Source: Saccoglossus kowalevskii
Lineage: Eukaryota; Hemichordata; Enteropneusta; Harrimaniidae
Direction of reading: 5' to 3'
Assembly: GCF_000003605.2 (NCBI RefSeq)
Contig: NW_003149775.1
Span: 196,828-208,164, forward strand
DNA length: 11,337 bases
Under the pieces are notes generated by a model. It ran no database searches, was not told the DNA's origin, and saw only the letters and a program-made list of their open reading frames with translations. The position numbers and the translations under genes were made by a program. This document shows, piece after piece, positions 7,810 through 11,337 of this stretch; the stretch's first letter is position 1; each line of letters opens with the position of its first letter.

Positions 7810-7925
7810 CATAAAACATTCTCACTACCCTGGGAATAATGTATTACAGAACTTATTCTCACGACCGTGAGACGAGTGCTCTGTAGATCATTCTCTCTAT
7901 CGTGGGACTAGTGCCTTACGTTCGA
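7810..7925. repeat. small island of the 37-bp repeat, about 3 copies
   Basis: The motifs ATTCTC, ACCCTGGGA and GGGACTAGTGC match the large array at 8850-11215. ATTCTC falls at 7818, 7855 and 7890, spacings of 37 and 35 bp. The island is separated from the main array by about 925 bp of non-repeat DNA that includes the possible first exon. It may be a remnant of a once larger array or a seeded copy. Confidence 0.8.
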
Positions 7926-7955
7926 GGAGTGATTTTGGACAACAACATACATTAC

Positions 7956-8082
7956 CTGCGGATATGTACGTATATATCATGCTCACTTGATGTAAATGAA
8001 CACGTTCAATTAAAGCGGAACTATCAAACGGAAGAATAAACCAAATAATAGCAGGCAATATGTCACTGTTCGGTGTCTTCAT
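7956..8082 (-). CDS. candidate first exon encoding a signal peptide
   Basis: The ATG at 8082-8080 has A at -3. The product begins MKTPNSDILPAIIWFILPF, a short charged start followed by a hydrophobic core, and then DSSA, a plausible signal peptidase site after residue 23. It continues LIERVHLHQVSMIYTYISA to a strong donor, GCAG/GTAATG (GT at 7955-7954), leaving in phase 1. Without splicing the frame ends at 7897. Phase 1 fits the 5563 start of the next candidate exon. The opposite strand also has a short hydrophobic start (ATG at 8060, MSLFGVFILCCLCI), so one of the two is probably chance. No TATA box is obvious upstream. Role unknown beyond likely secretion. Confidence 0.33.
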
Positions 8083-8849
8083 TCTATGTTGTCTGTGTAT
8101 CAGGTGCGGTACTCGACGCTGGACACACGCCAGCCTTTCTTCTTGCTAAATAGTATTGACATTATACCCATCATTTATGTAAAGTGTGTGAGAACTTTAG
8201 CAATCACATATCTTCTTGACTAGTTGCAAGTCTTCGGACAGCTAGTGTGTGACCAAGCAAGAAGCTAACTATTAGCAAACGCCCATGTACGTCACCATAC
8301 ATACAAACACAAACAACACTCGTTGAACAAGATTCCTCATACTTTCCAAGTATTCAATTCACGAGCAAACAAACATATACTGGTGTGACGAAATAGCCGA
8401 TTTCACAGGTGAATCAAAAGATTAACACGTCGAAATGTCAGTCATGTCATACGTGAGTTGTGTATATGTGTGTAGATCTATTCAACTAAATTTACTGTAT
8501 GAAATGTTTAACTTAATATTTATGTGATTTTACTGAATTCTGAATTAAAATTTTCATCAGCATAATTTTCATTTAAGTTATTACTGAGTAAAAGTTAGGT
8601 AGAGTGTTATACAATTCATAGTAAATAATCAGAAATGTGTTGTCTTCAACAATTATTTTTATATGGTTGTTCTTTCGTTTATTTATAAAAAATAGATAAA
8701 ACATCATCTGATATTTCATAGACTTTCATTAATAAAGATTTAGATTATTCCTACCTTGGAATTACTGCATTGACATCGTCAGAAATCAACATTAGAATTT
8801 GGTCAATTAGGAATGTCCTGTCCCTTCCAATGCTGAGTCTTGCAAATTT
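8083..8849. other. AT-rich DNA without a supported gene
   Basis: If 8082 is a real start codon, this would hold the 5' UTR and promoter of the minus-strand gene. I see no TATA box, no initiator I would trust and no tandem repeat. A 5-bp inverted repeat, GCTGG/CCAGC, lies near 8118-8134. Confidence 0.35.
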
Positions 8850-11215
8850 AGTGCATTGTAAAACTAATGCTCACATCCCTTGAACTCAAACACATTCACA
8901 AATCCCTGGTACTACTGCATTGCCAAACACATTATCACAACCGTGGGACTAGTGCATTGCATAATATTTCTTCACAACCCTGGGATTAGTGCATTGCAAA
9001 ACATCCAATGACTAGACCTCACCCAACCATGTTCTCACAACCCTGGTATTAGTGCAATGCAAAGTACATTCGCTCTACTCTGCGATTAGTGCTTTGCAAA
9101 ACCTATTCTCACAAACCTGGTACTACTGCACTACTGATTAGTGCATTGAAAAACACATTCTCACACACAAGTACATTATTATAATGATTGGCCATTGCAA
9201 TACACATTCTCACAGCGATGGCGAAAACATTTATGCTACCTTTGGACAAGTGCAGTGCAAAACACATTATCACTATCCCAAGACTAATGCATTGCAAACG
9301 CCTTCTCACATTACTAGAACTATAGCTCTTTCGACCATATTCTCACAACCATGGGATTGGCGCAATGCAAAGCACATTTTCACTATGCTAGGCTAGTGCT
9401 TTACAAAACATGCAGGACACATTCCCACGATCCTGCAACTAGTGCATTGTAATCACATTCTCACAACCCAGGAATTAGACCAGTGCAAAACGCATTCTCA
9501 CTACCGGTACCCTGGGACTAGTGCATTGCGAAAACACATTCTCTCATCCTAGACTAGAGCGTTGGAAACACATTATTGACACCCTGGGACTAGTGGATTG
9601 TTGCTAGGGATTAATGCAATGCAAAGCACATTCTCTCTAGTCTTGGACTAGTGCTTTGCAGAACACATTCTCACAATCCTGCAACTAGTGCATTGCATTT
9701 TCACGGCCATGGCAAACACATTCTTGCCACCCCGGAACTAGTGAAATTCTAAACACATTCTCACTACCCTGGGACTAGTGCATTGCAAACACTTTCGCGA
9801 ATCCCAGAAACTAGTGCAATGGAAAGCACATTCACATAACCCTGGGACTAGTGTATTGCAAAACACATTTTCACTACCCGGGGAATAGAACTCTGCAGAA
9901 CAAATTCGCACAATTCTGGGGCTAGTGAATTGCAAAACATACCCTCAATACCCTGAGATTAATGCATGGCAAAGCAAATTCTCACTACCCCGGGGCTAGC
10001 GCTCCGCGGAACACACTCTCACATCCCTGGGACTAACACAATGCAAAGCACATTCTCACTACCCTGGGACTAGCGCATTGCAAAACACATTCTCAAAACC
10101 CTGGGACTAGTGTATTGCAAAACACATTTTCTCTACCCTAGGATTAAAGCTCTGCAGAACACATTCTTTTAACGCTTGGATGAGTGAATTGCAAAACCTA
10201 GTAACGCTACCCTGGGACTAGTACAATGCAATACGCATTATAACTATCTGGTACTAGTGCATTGCAAGACATTCCCACAATTCTGCAACTTGTGCATTAC
10301 TAACACATTCTCGAAAACCAGGAATCAGACCAATGCAAAGCGCATTCTCATTACCCTAGGACTAGTTCATTGCAAAAAACACATTCTCACATCCTAGGAC
10401 TAGAACTCCCCTGATCATATTCTCACAACCCCCGGATTGGTGCAATGCAAAATAAATCCTTACTACCGAGGGACAAGTGATTTGCAAAACACATCCTCGC
10501 TATCCTGTGATTAGTGCATGGCACAGCACATTCTCACCTACTCTTTCTTTCTCACAAATGTGGGACTTGTGCATTGTAAAACACATTCTCACAACCCTGG
10601 TACCAGTGCAGAACAAAACACATTCTAAATACCCAGGGACTAGGGCTCTGCTGAACATATTCTCTCTACACTTGGACTAGTGAATTGCAAAAACACATTC
10701 TCACATCCTAGGACTAGAACTCTCCTGACCATATTCTCACAACCCTGGTACCAGTGCAGAGCAAAACACATTCTAAATACCCTGGGACTAGCGCTCTGCT
10801 GAACGTATTCTCTCTACACTTGGACTAGTGTATTCCAAAACAAATTAACACTGCCATTGGATTAGTGCTCAGTAATACACATCCTTACTACCTACTAGTG
10901 TAATACAATACACTCTCACTACTGAAGAACATATTCTCACTACCCTCGGTTCAAAACACATTCTCATAATCCTGCGACTTGTGCATTACAGAACACAATC
11001 TCACTATCACGGTACTAGTATCATAGAAAACACATTCTCACATTGTCACTACCCTGGGACCAGTGTAATACAAGACATTGTCACTAACCTTGGATTCGTT
11101 CTTAGCAAAACACATTTACACTACCCTGGGATTATTGCATAACAAAACACATCCTTACTACACTGGGATGAGTGTAATACAAAACTGCAAAAAAAAACAT
11201 TCTCACAACCCTGGT
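8850..11215. repeat. 37-bp minisatellite, about 64 copies
   Basis: The unit is ACACATTCTCACTACCCTGG followed by GACTAGTGC and ATTGCAAA. The CTAGTG position falls at 9738, 9775, 9811, 9848, 9885, 9922, 9959, 9996, 10033, 10070 and 10107, a period of 37 with one slip. Two main unit types differ at the end: GTGCATTGCAAAA against GCTCTGCAGAACA. Multi-unit blocks repeat at 148 bp and about 850 bp. The unit is GC-richer than the flanks and centred on the palindrome ACTAGT. Open frames inside it on either strand are by-products of the repeat. Confidence 0.95.
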
Positions 11216-11337
11216 ATCAAGCAACATTCACCCAAACCCAATACTGGGGTGCAAGTCGCTCATGAAAATTCAGAAAATCAAAGATTATCAAACCTTGAAA
11301 ATTATAAGTTATTTGAACAAGGCTATATTTGTAGAAC
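11216..11337. other. unique AT-rich flank
   Basis: Repeat units fade after about 11215. The remaining sequence shows no gene or repeat before the window ends. Confidence 0.4.

Noticed and set aside
8060-8155. Plus-strand start MSLFGVFILCCLCI with a possible ATCAG/GTGCGG donor
   Set aside because: The frame is only 31 codons, the donor is weak, and it lies opposite a longer minus-strand candidate with a better donor. It is kept only as a competing reading.
9109-9935. Minus-strand open frames of 62-66 codons at 9109-9309 and 9738-9935, and a plus-strand one at 9184-9396
   Set aside because: They lie wholly within the 37-bp array. The unit length is not a multiple of 3, and their products are rotating translations of the repeat.
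10477-10680. Plus-strand open frame of 67 codons
   Set aside because: It consists of translated 37-bp repeat units and has no independent coding signal.
1-11337. Transposon or retroviral proteins (reverse transcriptase, integrase, DDE transposase)
   Set aside because: No frame shows catalytic motifs of these families and no long terminal or terminal inverted repeats frame a large segment.

Overview
This window looks like non-coding-rich nuclear DNA from an animal, most likely an invertebrate. It is AT-rich, no open frame reaches 100 codons, there are no bacterial-style operons or ribosome binding sites, and short open segments are bounded by good GT/AG splice signals. Roughly half of the 11.3 kb is tandem repeat. 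I cannot name the species. A mollusc or other marine invertebrate would fit the minisatellite load, but that is a guess.

The best-supported content is a set of small exons on the minus strand, most too short to register as ORFs. They run from high to low coordinates: a possible signal-peptide exon (8082-7956), an exon ending at 5385 (start near 5549 or 5563), a well-bounded 133-nt exon (3451-3319) and a Pro/Thr/Ser-rich terminal exon (from 738). Junction phases agree (1/1, 0/0, 1/1), so the four could make one small secreted protein of about 190 residues. I do not recognise the family. Three more candidate 3'-terminal exons on the same strand (6673-6605, 6233-6111, 1140-1044) do not fit this chain as it stands. 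They may be alternative ends, parts of other genes, or chance.

Layout on the plus-strand scale. 1-536: AT-rich flank with a diverged tandem duplication. 522-738: terminal exon, readable in two different frames. 761-798: microsatellite. 1044-1140: candidate exon. 1250-1930: array with a period of about 80 bp. 2030-2281: GC-richer patch open in three minus frames. 2383-2393: run of 11 G. 2400-2770: array with a period of about 63 bp. 3319-3451: best exon. 3545-5270: about 40 copies of a 43-bp repeat filling the intron between two exons. 5385-5563: exon, with a (CACT)5 tract over its strongest acceptor. 5647-5760: three inverted repeats. 6079-6673: candidate exons and a hairpin. 7810-7925: a small island of a 37-bp repeat. 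7956-8082: possible first exon. 8850-11215: about 64 copies of the same 37-bp repeat.

I see no RNA gene, no CRISPR array, no recognisable transposon protein and no viral gene. The main points of interest are the splice-phase-consistent cryptic gene, the higher-order structure inside both large arrays, the POU-octamer-like core of the 43-bp unit, and the double-frame terminal exon.
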